The notes under the pieces are model-generated. The model was not told where the DNA came from, searched no databases, and saw only the letters and a program-made list of their open reading frames with translations. From NCBI RefSeq assembly GCF_017939745.1, contig NZ_JAGKQQ010000001.1, positions 6,587,299 through 6,651,298 on the forward strand: DNA of 64,000 nt. The letters are read 5' to 3'. This stretch comes from Gemmata palustris (lineage in GTDB: Bacteria; Planctomycetota; Planctomycetia; Gemmatales; Gemmataceae). Both the position numbers and the translations under genes were made by a program. Of the stretch, positions 36,348 through 45,758 are shown in pieces; within the stretch, counting starts at the first letter, position 1, and every line of letters starts with the position of its first letter.

Positions 36348-36446
36348 ACCTACCCCTTCCTGAAAGCAAGGGAGTGAGACTATCGATCATCGACTCCGAC
36401 TTTTCTCCCCTTCCCTTCAGGTCAGGGAGGGAGGATGGGGGTAGGT
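36348..36446. repeat. Palindromic element upstream of the RNA ligase
   Basis: ACCTACCCC (36348-36356) is the exact complement of GGGGTAGGT (36438-36446). Between them, CCCTTCCC...AGGGAGGGAGG forms an inner palindrome. The right end is nearly identical to 24219-24243 in the sulfatase gene. The element ends 8 nt before the RNA ligase start and supplies AGGT-type sequence at a ribosome-binding distance. Confidence 0.75.
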
Positions 36447-36454
36447 ATCTCATC

Positions 36455-37237
36455 ATGAACGCGATCCGCAAATACCCTCGCACACGGCACCTGATCGGCT
36501 CGCGCCTGCAACCGGGCGACGAAGACCTCGACGCGGTGCCGATGACCGAGTTAAAGGGCCGGCACGTCGTCATCGAAGAAAAGATGGACGGCGCCAATTG
36601 CGGGATCAGCTTCGGCCCGGACTACGCGCTCCGCTTGCAGAGCCGCGGGCACTACCTGACCGGCGGGCCGCGCGAGCGCCAGTTCGACCTGCTGAAGCAG
36701 TGGGCCGGCGCGATATCGGACCGGCTCCTCGACCGGTTGATGGACCGCTTCGTGATGTACGGCGAGTGGATGTACGCGAAGCACACCGTTTACTACGATG
36801 CGCTCCCGCACTTCTTCATGGAGTTTGATGTTCTCGATACCGAGACGGGTGAATTCCTCGACACCCCGCGCCGCGCGGAACTGCTGACGGATTTGCCCGT
36901 GAAGCCTGTAAAAGTGCTGTTCGCGGGAGAATTCCCGGGCGAGGAGTATTTGCGGGCGCTCGTCGGCCCATCACACTTCATCACCCCGAATGCCCCGGTG
37001 CAGATGCGCGAGGACGTGGCGCGCCTCGGTTGGGACGTGGAACGCGCCGCGCGCCAGACTGATCTTTCGGGCGTGATGGAGGGCCTGTACGTCAAGGTGG
37101 AAGAGAACGGCGCCGTCACCGAGCGATACAAATTCGTGCGCGCCGAGTTCCTACAAACGGTAACCGCGGACGGTCACTGGCAGGACCGCCCGCTCGTCCC
37201 CAACCGACTCGCGGAAGGGGCGGAGTTGTTTGAGTGA
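36455..37237 (+). CDS. RNA ligase family protein
   Basis: The 260-residue protein has the nucleotidyltransferase motif I EEKMDGAN with Lys43 as the predicted AMP acceptor. A YGEWMYAKHTVYYD segment resembles motif III of Rnl2-type ligases, with GVMEGLYVKVE (motif IV) and YKFVRAEF (motif V) further on. This resembles PF09414-type RNA ligases. The family joins 5'-phosphate and 3'-OH ends of RNA; the natural substrate is unknown. ATG 36455 is the first start of the conserved protein. It has no obvious partner kinase nearby. Confidence 0.83.
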   Translation: MNAIRKYPRTRHLIGSRLQPGDEDLDAVPMTELKGRHVVIEEKMDGANCGISFGPDYALRLQSRGHYLTGGPRERQFDLLKQWAGAISDRLLDRLMDRFVMYGEWMYAKHTVYYDALPHFFMEFDVLDTETGEFLDTPRRAELLTDLPVKPVKVLFAGEFPGEEYLRALVGPSHFITPNAPVQMREDVARLGWDVERAARQTDLSGVMEGLYVKVEENGAVTERYKFVRAEFLQTVTADGHWQDRPLVPNRLAEGAELFE

Positions 37238-37281
37238 GATTCGTTCATTGAATCGTCGGTCACGGCCGTATTCACCCGGGA

Positions 37282-37422
37282 CGGTTCGGGCGAACGGCCG
37301 GTGTAAGCCGGCCGGTGAGAGCGACGGCAATGTCCGGGAGCGCGAGCCAATCCCGGATGCGAGCGACAACGTGCTCCGGAACCTCTCACCGGCCGGCTTA
37401 CACCGGCCGTTCGCCCGAGCCG
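37282..37422. repeat. Long inverted repeat (40-bp arms, 61-nt loop)
   Basis: 37282-37321 and 37383-37422 are complementary with one mismatch (T versus C). It lies between the convergent RNA ligase and DUF1501 genes, as at 2604-2754. Confidence 0.9.
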
Positions 37423-37447
37423 CTCGCAAGCGCCAAGACAAAACGAA

Positions 37448-38860
37448 TCAAGCGATCAACTTCTCCACCACCTCACCGTGAACGTCGGTGAGCCGGAAGT
37501 CGCGCCCCTGGAGCCGGTAGGTCAGCTTCTCGTGGTTCAGCCCGAGTAAGTGGAGGATGGTCGCGTTCAGGTCGTGAACGTGAACGTGGTCCTCCACCAC
37601 ATTGAAGCCGAGGTCGTCGGACTTGCCGAGCACCAGCCCCGGCTTCACCCCGCCGCCCGCCATCCACACGGAATAACAATTCGGGTGGTGGTCGCGCCCG
37701 TCGTTACCGCCCTGAACCATCGGGGTGCGTCCGAACTCGCCGCCCCAAACCACGAGCGTGTCCTTCAAGAGCCCGCGCTGCTTCAAGTCCTTCACGAGCG
37801 CGGCGCTCGCCTTGTCGGTCTTGCCGCACTCGGATTTCAGTCCGTTCGTCAGCCCGCCGTGGTGGTCCCAAGCTTCGTGGAACAGTTGCACGAACCGCAC
37901 GCCGCGCTCGATCAGGCGCCGGGCGAGTAGGCAGTTGTTCGCGAAACTCGGTTTGCCCGGCTCCGCGCCGTACATCGCGAGCGTTTCCTTCGTCTCCTTG
38001 CTCAGGTCCATGAGTTCCGGCGCGCTGCTCTGCATCCGCCCGGCCATCTCGTAGGCCGAGATGCGCGCGGCAATTTCCGGATCGCCGACCACATCGAGGC
38101 GCTTCTTGTTCAGCGCGTTGATCGCGTCGAGCGATTCCTTCTGCATCGCAGAATCGACCCCGGCGGGGTTGCTCAGGAACAGCACCGGGTCGCCCGCGGA
38201 ACGGAACAGCGTGCCGGCGTGACTCGATGGCAAGAAGCCGCTCCCCCAGCACGAGTTCCCGCCGCTCGGTCCCTTGCTCCCGCTGCTGAACACCACAAAT
38301 CCGGGCAGGTCTTTCGACTCGCTACCCAAACCGTAGGTGACCCACGCACCCGCACTCGGCCGGCCGAACTGCTGGTGCCCGGTGAGCGCCATGATTTGCG
38401 CCGGCGCGTGGTTGAACGCATCCGTGTTCATCGACTTCACGATGGCGATGTCATCGACCACTTCGCCGAGGTGCGGGAGCAGTTCACCGAGTTCGGTGCC
38501 GTTCTTGCCGAACTTTTTGAACTTGAATTTCGGCCCGAGCAGCTTCGAGTTCGGGTTGATGAACGCGGCCCGGTAGTTCCGGAGCAGGTCCGGCGGCGGG
38601 AGCGTGCCGTCGAACTTCGCGAGTTGCGGTTTGTTGTCGAACAGTTCCAGGTGGCTCGGCGCACCACCCATGAACAGGTAGATGACGCGCTTGGCTTTCG
38701 GCTCGTGGTGCGCCTTGGGCTTCGGGGCATCGTTCGCGCGGGCCATGTCCGCCAGCGCGATCGAACCGAGGCCGACGCCACAATCCCGGAGGAACCACCG
38801 GCGGTTGAGCAACTGCTGTCGGGCGGCGAACACGTTCGTCTGCGAGGAGAAGGTGGACAT
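37448..38860 (-). CDS. DUF1501 family protein, Tat-exported
   Basis: The 470-residue protein has a twin-arginine-type signal ([20 protein letters not shown]). The DUF1501 body shows [17 protein letters not shown] and a [10 protein letters not shown] segment, plus GGEFGRTPM, typical of this sulfatase-like alkaline-phosphatase-superfamily domain found in planctomycetes. Metal-binding His/Asp residues appear present. It follows the DUF1080 gene with a TGATG stop/start overlap at 38860, so translation is coupled. The role is unknown; it always accompanies PSD1-type proteins in this phylum. Confidence 0.92.
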   Translation of the reverse strand: MSTFSSQTNVFAARQQLLNRRWFLRDCGVGLGSIALADMARANDAPKPKAHHEPKAKRVIYLFMGGAPSHLELFDNKPQLAKFDGTLPPPDLLRNYRAAFINPNSKLLGPKFKFKKFGKNGTELGELLPHLGEVVDDIAIVKSMNTDAFNHAPAQIMALTGHQQFGRPSAGAWVTYGLGSESKDLPGFVVFSSGSKGPSGGNSCWGSGFLPSSHAGTLFRSAGDPVLFLSNPAGVDSAMQKESLDAINALNKKRLDVVGDPEIAARISAYEMAGRMQSSAPELMDLSKETKETLAMYGAEPGKPSFANNCLLARRLIERGVRFVQLFHEAWDHHGGLTNGLKSECGKTDKASAALVKDLKQRGLLKDTLVVWGGEFGRTPMVQGGNDGRDHHPNCYSVWMAGGGVKPGLVLGKSDDLGFNVVEDHVHVHDLNATILHLLGLNHEKLTYRLQGRDFRLTDVHGEVVEKLIA

Positions 38861-39972
38861 CACTTGTTCTCCTGCGATTCGCGGACGAACACGTTCATGA
38901 GCTCAAGCCCCTCGGCAGCCTTGAACGAGATGGGAGCGGCCCCCGGGGCCTTTTCGACTCGAAACGTCTGACGCTGCCACGTTCCCGGTTTAGCCCCGTT
39001 CGGGAGCGATACCGTGAGAGGCGCTCCGCCGACGGACACAACGCACTGCGCCTTCTCCGTCTTCTGCGGAACCTTCCAGTCGAAGACCAGTTCGGCCGCG
39101 CCGTACTTCTTCTCGCTCACCAGATCCGCCTTGCCCGCTGCTTTCAGCACGGCCCCCTCCACCTTCCACGCGCCCTTCTCTGTGGTCCAACCCTTCAGGT
39201 CGGTGCCGTTGAACAGCGAGACGTGTCCCTCCGCGACCTTCGCGATCTCTTCCGGCTTCGGGTTCGTGCTCGGCAGTTCCTTGATTTTGATGTTCTTGAA
39301 GTGGCACTCCGCGCCTTCGCTCTCCAGCGCGAGGTAGCCCTTGCGCGGGTTGCTCTTGCTCACGCCCGAAACTTCCTTGCCGTTCACGTGCAACTTGATG
39401 GCGCCGTCGTTGGCGATGACCTTGTAGTGGTTCCATTCGCCGCCCCCCTTCACACGGTTCTCGCTCGGCAGGCAGCGCTCCATGCCCTTGCGGGTCGGGT
39501 GCGGTCGATCGGGCGCGCAGCGCGCGCCGTGGATGCTGAAGATGTCGCCGTGGCTCGTCGCCCAGCCGTCCTTCGGAGCGTAGTTGATGAGCACCTGCAC
39601 CTCAATCCCGCGCGTGTACTGCGTGCCGACGGCCGGGAGCGGATCGCCCCACACGAACAGTCCGCTGTTCGCCATCTTTTCCTTCTCAACGTGCATCCAG
39701 TCGAAGTCGAGCTCGAAGTTCTCGTACTGCTTCTCGGTACGGAGGAAGCCCGTCGGAGTACCCGTCGTGATGATCTCGTCGCCCTTCACGAAGAACGTGT
39801 CGGGGTGACAATTCACGTTCACCCAACCGTCGAAGTTCTTGCCGTTGAACAGTGCCTTCGCCTCACCCTCATTGGGCGCGCCCGCGGCCGGCTTCGATTT
39901 ATCTTCGGCCGGAAGTAACGATACGCACGCGGCGAGAGTGGCGATCGTGAGTGTTCGGTGGAGAGAGGTCAT
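38860..39972 (-). CDS. Exported protein with two DUF1080 domains
   Basis: The 370-residue precursor has a signal peptide ([22 protein letters not shown]). Two DUF1080-type openings are visible: [11 protein letters not shown] (about 38-48) and [11 protein letters not shown] (about 225-235). The first domain is complete; the second is shorter. DUF1080 resembles laminin-G/concanavalin-like sugar-binding or 3-keto-disaccharide hydrolase domains. ATG 39972 is chosen by the signal peptide. It is the middle gene of the three-gene operon. Confidence 0.88.
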   Translation of the reverse strand: MTSLHRTLTIATLAACVSLLPAEDKSKPAAGAPNEGEAKALFNGKNFDGWVNVNCHPDTFFVKGDEIITTGTPTGFLRTEKQYENFELDFDWMHVEKEKMANSGLFVWGDPLPAVGTQYTRGIEVQVLINYAPKDGWATSHGDIFSIHGARCAPDRPHPTRKGMERCLPSENRVKGGGEWNHYKVIANDGAIKLHVNGKEVSGVSKSNPRKGYLALESEGAECHFKNIKIKELPSTNPKPEEIAKVAEGHVSLFNGTDLKGWTTEKGAWKVEGAVLKAAGKADLVSEKKYGAAELVFDWKVPQKTEKAQCVVSVGGAPLTVSLPNGAKPGTWQRQTFRVEKAPGAAPISFKAAEGLELMNVFVRESQENK

Positions 39973-40034
39973 ATCGTTCCTTGCTTTGGTGTTTCGTTCC
40001 CGGTTCCGAATTCCGCGCTCCGCGATTCTCGCGG

Positions 40035-42893
40035 TCATTCCTTCGTAACTGTTTCGTCCAGGTTGAGAAGCACGCGCGCTACCATCGTGAACGCGCCCCA
40101 ATCCGCGAAGGTGAAGCCCTCGGGCTTCGTGTCGGGGTCTTTGGTGCCGGTAGCGATTTCGGCCGCGTTCGCTTCGCCCTCCTCGAACCGCTTACGGGTC
40201 TTCTCCAACACGGTGGAGAGGATCGCGAGTTCGTCCGCGGTGGGCTTGCGCGAGACGCACGAGCGGAACGCGAACGTGAGGCGCTCGGGGTCCGTTTTGC
40301 CGCCTTCGAGAACGGCGCGCTTGCCGAGCGCGCGGGCCGATTCCACGAAGATGGTTTCGTTCAGTCCCGTGAGCGCCTGGAGCGGCGTGTTCGTGCGCGT
40401 GCGCTTCACGCAAGATGCTTCGCCCACCGGTACATCAAACACCGTGAGCGCCGGGTACGGTGTCGAGCGCCGGCGGAACGTGTACAGGGCGCGCCGGTAA
40501 CGATCTTCGCCTCGCGCCTCCACCCACTCGAACGGGCCGTAGCTCGCGGGTGGCTTGAAGAGGAAGTCGGGCGCGGGCGTGAACACGCTCGGCCCACCGA
40601 CCTTCGGGCTCAGTAGCCCGCTGGCGGAAAGCGCGATGTCGCGCACGATCTCGCCATCGGCCCGGAACCGCGCGCCCCGCGCGAGCAGCTTGTTCTCCGG
40701 GTCTTTGGCGAGCAGTTCGGGCGTAACGCGCGACGATTGCCGGTACGTCGCGCTCGACACGATGAGGCGATGGAGGTGCTTGAGGGACCACGACTCGCCG
40801 GGACGTGTATCGCCCCCGACCTTGCGGTCGGGGCTCACCGGGTACATGAACTCGCTGGCCAACCAATCGAGCAATTCCGGGTGCGTGGGTTTGTTCCCCT
40901 GGAGGCCGAATTCTTCGGGCGAAGTCATCAGACCCGCACCGAAGTACACCTGCCACACGCGGTTCACGATCGCGCGCGACGTGGTCGGCGACTTCTTGTC
41001 CACGAGCCACTTCGCGAGCGTGAGCCGACTCGACTCGGCGTCTTTTGGTAGCGCGTGCAAGAACGCGGGGACGCCCGCACTCACCTTCGCGCCGGGGCGC
41101 AGGAAGTCGCCGCGCTTCAGGATGCTCGTCGGGCGCGAGTCGTCGCGGCGCTCCGCGACCAAGCTCGTGGAGCCTTCCGGCCACTCCTTCCAAAGTGCTT
41201 CGATTTTCTCGTTCGCGTCCTTGAAGTCTGCTACCGTCGTGCGCCAGTGCGCGAACGTGGTTTGCGCCTGGCCCGCATTGCGCTTTGCGGTCGGAACGGC
41301 GAGTGCTGCATGCACGAGTGGCGGGAGCGGTTGAGCTTCCGGCTTCGGTTCATCCGTCACACTCAGCCGGAAGCGGCCGAGGTTGTTGTTCATGTGATCG
41401 TCGCTGTTCCATCCGCCGTGCATCTGCTTCAAGTTGAAGTGCAACGTGCCACCATCCGGAAGTTCGATCGGCTTTTCGGGCACGAACACCGCGACGCGGG
41501 GAACGTTCCGCCGACCGGGACCGGCATCGATACCCCACGCGGTATCGTCCTTGCCATCAATGGCGAACTCGACCGGCCCGGTTACGCGGCGGCGATCAGT
41601 TTTGTCGTCGAAGTTGGCCTCCAGTGAGCGCTCGGGGTTCGCGTAGTCCGCAGCGGCCTTCACGAACTTCACCTTCGTGCGCTTGCCGGGTTCTTTCGCG
41701 GACTCCACTTCCACAATGAACTCACTCAGAGCACTCGTGCCCATAAACGACCGCCCGGGTCCGCCGCACGGCAAGTTCGGGTCGTTGAGTTGCTCGATCC
41801 GGAACGCGGCGATCGTCTTCACGGGACTCGGCCCGCGCATCAGCGTGCTGAATTTCGTGGGCGCGTACCCCTGCGCGAGTACCGACCCGTCCTTTTGCGG
41901 GATGTACCGCTGCGAATTGTCCCCGGCGTTCTCGACGGTGACGGTCTTCCACGACGGCTCCTTCTTGGCTCCTTCCTCCCACTTCGCGAGCTGCTTCGCC
42001 CAGTCCGCGTTCACTTCCTTGAGTTTCGTCTCGATCTCGGTGATCTGTGACCGGATGCGATTGATTGCCACGCGCTCGGGCGCGGTGTAGACGACTCGTT
42101 GCGCTTCGTGATCGTTGTTGAGGTACGCGAACAGCCGGTAGTATTCTTCCTGCGAGATCGGGTCGAATTTGTGGTCGTGGCACTGGGCGCACGCGACACT
42201 CAGGCCGAGGAATGCTTTGCCGACCGCGTCCATCCGGTCGAACATCGCGTCCATGCGGAACTGTTCGGGATCGACTCCGCCCTCTTCGTTCAGCATCGAC
42301 ATCCGGAGGAAGCCCGTCGCGACGATCTGATCTTGTGTCGGGTTCGGGAGCAGGTCGCCCGCAATTTGTTCGATGGCGAACTGGTCGAACGGCAGATCGC
42401 GATTGAGCGCGTTAATGACGTAGTCGCGGTACGCCCAAACCCGGCGCGACATGTCTTTTTCGTAACCGTCGCTGTCGGCGAAGCGGGCCGCATCGAGCCA
42501 CCACCGCGCCCAGCGCTCGCCGTAGTGCGGCGACGCGAGCAACTTCTCAACGAGGCGCTCGTATGCGTCCTCTCGCGTGTCCGCAACGAACTCATCCACC
42601 TCCTTCGGCGTGGGCGGCAGGCCGATGAGGTCGAGATACAGGCGCCGGCAAAGGGTGACGCGGTCCGCTTCCGGCGACGCCTTCAACTTCTCTTTGTCGA
42701 GTCGCGACAGAATGAAGCGATCGATTTCATTGCGGATCGCGGATCGCGGGTGTTGAGTTTCCGGCACCACCGGGCGCGCGGGCGCTTTGAACGCCCAGTG
42801 CGTCTTCGCCGCAGGCGTATCGATCCCGCGAGAGGGTGTGGCGATCAAACTGGCAAACAGCGCGAGCAAAACCGGAATCGCGATTCGTGGCAT
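40035..42893 (-). CDS. DUF1549/DUF1553 (PSD1-type) exported protein
   Basis: The 952-residue precursor has a signal peptide (MPRIAIPVLLALFASLIATPSRG). The N-terminal DUF1549 part has IDRFILSRLD, LIGLPPTP and ERWARWWLDAARFAD. CAQCHDHKFDPI is a c-type haem-like CxxCH motif, and a C-terminal DUF1553 part contains NRVWQVYFGAGL. These proteins are planctomycete-specific, usually with a DUF1501 partner. A role in degrading complex polysaccharides is assumed. It heads the operon and is divergent from the esterase gene. Confidence 0.92.
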   Translation of the reverse strand: MPRIAIPVLLALFASLIATPSRGIDTPAAKTHWAFKAPARPVVPETQHPRSAIRNEIDRFILSRLDKEKLKASPEADRVTLCRRLYLDLIGLPPTPKEVDEFVADTREDAYERLVEKLLASPHYGERWARWWLDAARFADSDGYEKDMSRRVWAYRDYVINALNRDLPFDQFAIEQIAGDLLPNPTQDQIVATGFLRMSMLNEEGGVDPEQFRMDAMFDRMDAVGKAFLGLSVACAQCHDHKFDPISQEEYYRLFAYLNNDHEAQRVVYTAPERVAINRIRSQITEIETKLKEVNADWAKQLAKWEEGAKKEPSWKTVTVENAGDNSQRYIPQKDGSVLAQGYAPTKFSTLMRGPSPVKTIAAFRIEQLNDPNLPCGGPGRSFMGTSALSEFIVEVESAKEPGKRTKVKFVKAAADYANPERSLEANFDDKTDRRRVTGPVEFAIDGKDDTAWGIDAGPGRRNVPRVAVFVPEKPIELPDGGTLHFNLKQMHGGWNSDDHMNNNLGRFRLSVTDEPKPEAQPLPPLVHAALAVPTAKRNAGQAQTTFAHWRTTVADFKDANEKIEALWKEWPEGSTSLVAERRDDSRPTSILKRGDFLRPGAKVSAGVPAFLHALPKDAESSRLTLAKWLVDKKSPTTSRAIVNRVWQVYFGAGLMTSPEEFGLQGNKPTHPELLDWLASEFMYPVSPDRKVGGDTRPGESWSLKHLHRLIVSSATYRQSSRVTPELLAKDPENKLLARGARFRADGEIVRDIALSASGLLSPKVGGPSVFTPAPDFLFKPPASYGPFEWVEARGEDRYRRALYTFRRRSTPYPALTVFDVPVGEASCVKRTRTNTPLQALTGLNETIFVESARALGKRAVLEGGKTDPERLTFAFRSCVSRKPTADELAILSTVLEKTRKRFEEGEANAAEIATGTKDPDTKPEGFTFADWGAFTMVARVLLNLDETVTKE

Positions 42894-43039
42894 GGAATGC
42901 TCATTGTCGTGGCGAGCGCGGGAGAGCACAATGGCGGCGCAGCGCCTGGGGCGCTCGAGGCAAATTGTACCGCACACCCGCGCTCCGATTCACCTCGGAA
43001 ATTGCCGCATTACGAGCGGGTTTACCAAAGGAGGCATCC

Positions 43040-43954
43040 ATGTCGCGTGTCTGGTTCGCACTCGCATTCACGCTTGCCCTCGCACCGCTTGCGCGGGGGG
43101 AGGAACCGCCCGTGGTAAAGCTCTGGCCCGGAAAAGCGCCAGGGGAAACCAAAGACATCGGCGCGGAGAAGTTTCTGGAGCAAAAGGGACCGAACGATGT
43201 GAAGCGGCTCGGCAATGTGAGCGAGCCGACCATCACCATCTATTCGCCACCGAAGGACAAGAACACCGGCACCGCGGTCGTTGTGGCGCCCGGTGGGGGT
43301 TACAGCATTCTGGCGATCGAGCACGAGGGTTCGGACGTGTGCGCTTGGTTGAACAAGCTCGGCGTCACCGCTGTGCTGCTGAAATACCGCGTGCCGAAGC
43401 GCGACGCGCAAGCGCCCGAGAACCTCGCGATGGTGCAGGACGCGCAACGAGCAATTAGCCTCGTTCGCAGCAGACAAAAAGAACTGGGTATCGATCCCAC
43501 GCGCGTCGGGATGCTCGGGTTCTCTGCGGGCGGGCACCTGACGGTTTGCACCGCGCTCACCAAGAAGCGGATGTACGAGAAGATCGATAAGGCGGACGAG
43601 GTCTTCAGTCACGAACCGAATTTCGCGATCCTCGTGTACCCCGCGTACCTCACCGACAAAGAGGGCAAACTGAAGCCGGAATTCGAGGTAAAGGTCGATT
43701 CGCCACCGATGTTCTTCGCGCACTCGTCCGACGACCCGGTCACAAGTGAGGGGAGCACCGCGCTTTACATGGCGCTGACGAAGAACAAGGTGCCCGCGGA
43801 ACTACACCTCTACGCGAGCGGCGGGCACGGGTACGGCATGAAGAAAACTTCGCACCCGTGTGCGGCCTGGCCCGACCGGGCCGGCGATTGGCTGAAAACA
43901 CGCGGGTTACTCGAAGCGCCGAAGCCGTCGATCGGGACCGGCGACAAGAAGTAG
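43040..43954 (+). CDS. Exported alpha/beta hydrolase, acetyl-xylan-esterase-like
   Basis: The 304-residue precursor has a signal peptide (MSRVWFALAFTLALAPLARG). The alpha/beta-hydrolase fold shows the oxyanion region APGGGYSILA, the nucleophile elbow GFSAGGH, an acid Asp in SSDDPVTS and the His in GGHGYGM, a complete Ser-Asp-His triad. The organisation resembles planctomycete xylan/BD-FAE-type esterases. AAAGGAGG precedes ATG 43040. It likely deacetylates polysaccharides in the periplasm. Confidence 0.9.
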   Translation: MSRVWFALAFTLALAPLARGEEPPVVKLWPGKAPGETKDIGAEKFLEQKGPNDVKRLGNVSEPTITIYSPPKDKNTGTAVVVAPGGGYSILAIEHEGSDVCAWLNKLGVTAVLLKYRVPKRDAQAPENLAMVQDAQRAISLVRSRQKELGIDPTRVGMLGFSAGGHLTVCTALTKKRMYEKIDKADEVFSHEPNFAILVYPAYLTDKEGKLKPEFEVKVDSPPMFFAHSSDDPVTSEGSTALYMALTKNKVPAELHLYASGGHGYGMKKTSHPCAAWPDRAGDWLKTRGLLEAPKPSIGTGDKK

Positions 43955-44011
43955 CGCGACACGGGGGTGCGGGGCGTAGAATTTCCCCGCCCACTTCTCG
44001 CGGAGTGCTTC

Positions 44012-45751
44012 ATGCGGTTCCACGCCCTCGCTACCGATTACGACGGCACCATTGCTCACGACGGTGTCGTGGACGACGATACGCTCGCGGCCCTTGAGCG
44101 CCTGAAGAAGTCCGGGCGCAAACTCGTGATGGTGACCGGCCGCGAACTACCCGATTTGCTCGCGATCTTCCCGCGCATCGACCTGTTCGACAGCGCCGTC
44201 GTCGAGAACGGCGCGGTCATTTACATCCCAGCCACCAAAGAAGTCCGCGTTCTCGTCGAACCCCCTCCGCCCGCGTTCGCGGAAACTCTCCGCACGCGCG
44301 GGGTTACGCCGGTCTCCACCGGACACGTCATCGTTGCCACGTTCGAGCCGCACGAAAACACCGTTCTTGACACCATTCGCGACATGGGCCTCGAGTTGCA
44401 GGTGATCTTCAACAAGGGCGCCGTGATGGTGTTGCCCTCGGGGGTGAACAAGGCCACGGGCCTCGCCGCGGCGCTCACGGAACTGGGGCTGTCACCGCAC
44501 AACGCGGTCGGAGTCGGGGACGCGGAGAACGATCACGCATTCCTCAAAGTGTGCGAGTGCTCGGCCGCGGTCGCGAACGCGCTCCCCGCGGTGAAGGACA
44601 CGGCCGATATCGTGACGGCGGGGAAGCGGGGCGCCGGGGTCGCGCAACTCATCGACAAAATGGTTGCCGACGACCTTTCTGACCTGAAAACGCTTGCCCG
44701 ACACCGTATTCCTGTGGGCGAAACCGAAGATAAACAGGAAGAAACGATCGACCCGGCGGGGGCCGGCGTACTGGTGTGCGGTACCTCCGGGAGCGGCAAA
44801 TCGACGCTCACGACCGCGCTCATGGAGCGCATCGCGGACGCCGGGTACCAGATCCTCGTGGTGGACCCCGAGGGCGACTACACCAACCTCGAATTCGCCA
44901 CTGTGCTCGGCAGCCACCAGCACGCCCCGCGGCCCGAAGACATAGCCGACGCCCTGAAAGACACGAAGCGCTCGATCGTGGTGAACCTGCTCGGCGTTCC
45001 GCTCGCCGACCGCCCCGCGTTCTTCGCACAGCTCTTGCCGCGTGTGCTCGAAGAGAAGGCCCGCACGGGGCGCCCGCACTGGCTCGTTGTGGACGAGGCG
45101 CACCACATGCTCCCGGCGGGGCCGAACGCGGCGAACCTCGCCACGCAGCTACCCGATCGCGGCACGCTGTACATCACCGTTCACGCGAGTGCAATGGAAC
45201 CGACCGCGCTCCAACACGTTGGCACGCTGCTCGTGATCGGCGGGCACCCGGTCAAGACGATCGAGACGTTCTGCAAGGCGACCGGCGAAAGTAAGCCGAA
45301 GTGCCCGGCGGTTGAGGGGGACAAGCTGCCGACCGGCGACACGATGATGTGGCGCCGCGGGGAGAAGAACGCGGTCATCGTTCACACGAAACCGCCCCGC
45401 ACCGAGCGCAAGCGGCACTCGCGCAAGTACGCCGAGGGCAACGTCGGCCCGGAGCGGAGCTTCTACTTCCGCGGCGCGGAAGGGAAGTTGAACCTGAAAG
45501 CGTCGAACCTGTTCCTGTTCGTGCAACTGGCCGACGGGGTGGACGACGAGACCTGGGACTTCCACCGCAAGAGCGGCGACTACTCGAAGTGGATCCGAGA
45601 CCAGATCAAGGACAACCAACTCGCCGACGAACTAGCCGAGATCGAAGCGGATTCCGCGGCCGCGCCGAAGGACACCCGCGCCGCGGTCCGCGCCGCGATC
45701 GAAGCGCGTTACACACTGCCGAGCGACGCCCCGAGTGGCAAGATTGATTGA
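44012..45751 (+). CDS. HAD-IIB phosphatase fused to a HerA/FtsK-like P-loop ATPase
   Basis: The 579-residue protein is a clear two-domain fusion. Residues ~1-225 are a Cof-type HAD-IIB phosphatase: TDYDGT (Asp9 and Asp11), VTGR, and GVGDAENDHAF. Residues ~250-550 are a P-loop ATPase with Walker A GTSGSGKST (257-265), VDPEGDYTN after the first strand, and Walker B WLVVDEAHH near 357, the DUF87/HerA-like layout. The C-terminus (EEHDETWDFHR-like and SKWIRDQIKD) is charged. The region between the domains is short, so this is not a read-through artefact. ATG 44012 starts the HAD motif. ROK kinase follows after 7 nt. Confidence 0.85.
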   Translation: MRFHALATDYDGTIAHDGVVDDDTLAALERLKKSGRKLVMVTGRELPDLLAIFPRIDLFDSAVVENGAVIYIPATKEVRVLVEPPPPAFAETLRTRGVTPVSTGHVIVATFEPHENTVLDTIRDMGLELQVIFNKGAVMVLPSGVNKATGLAAALTELGLSPHNAVGVGDAENDHAFLKVCECSAAVANALPAVKDTADIVTAGKRGAGVAQLIDKMVADDLSDLKTLARHRIPVGETEDKQEETIDPAGAGVLVCGTSGSGKSTLTTALMERIADAGYQILVVDPEGDYTNLEFATVLGSHQHAPRPEDIADALKDTKRSIVVNLLGVPLADRPAFFAQLLPRVLEEKARTGRPHWLVVDEAHHMLPAGPNAANLATQLPDRGTLYITVHASAMEPTALQHVGTLLVIGGHPVKTIETFCKATGESKPKCPAVEGDKLPTGDTMMWRRGEKNAVIVHTKPPRTERKRHSRKYAEGNVGPERSFYFRGAEGKLNLKASNLFLFVQLADGVDDETWDFHRKSGDYSKWIRDQIKDNQLADELAEIEADSAAAPKDTRAAVRAAIEARYTLPSDAPSGKID

Positions 45752-45758
45752 GGAACTA

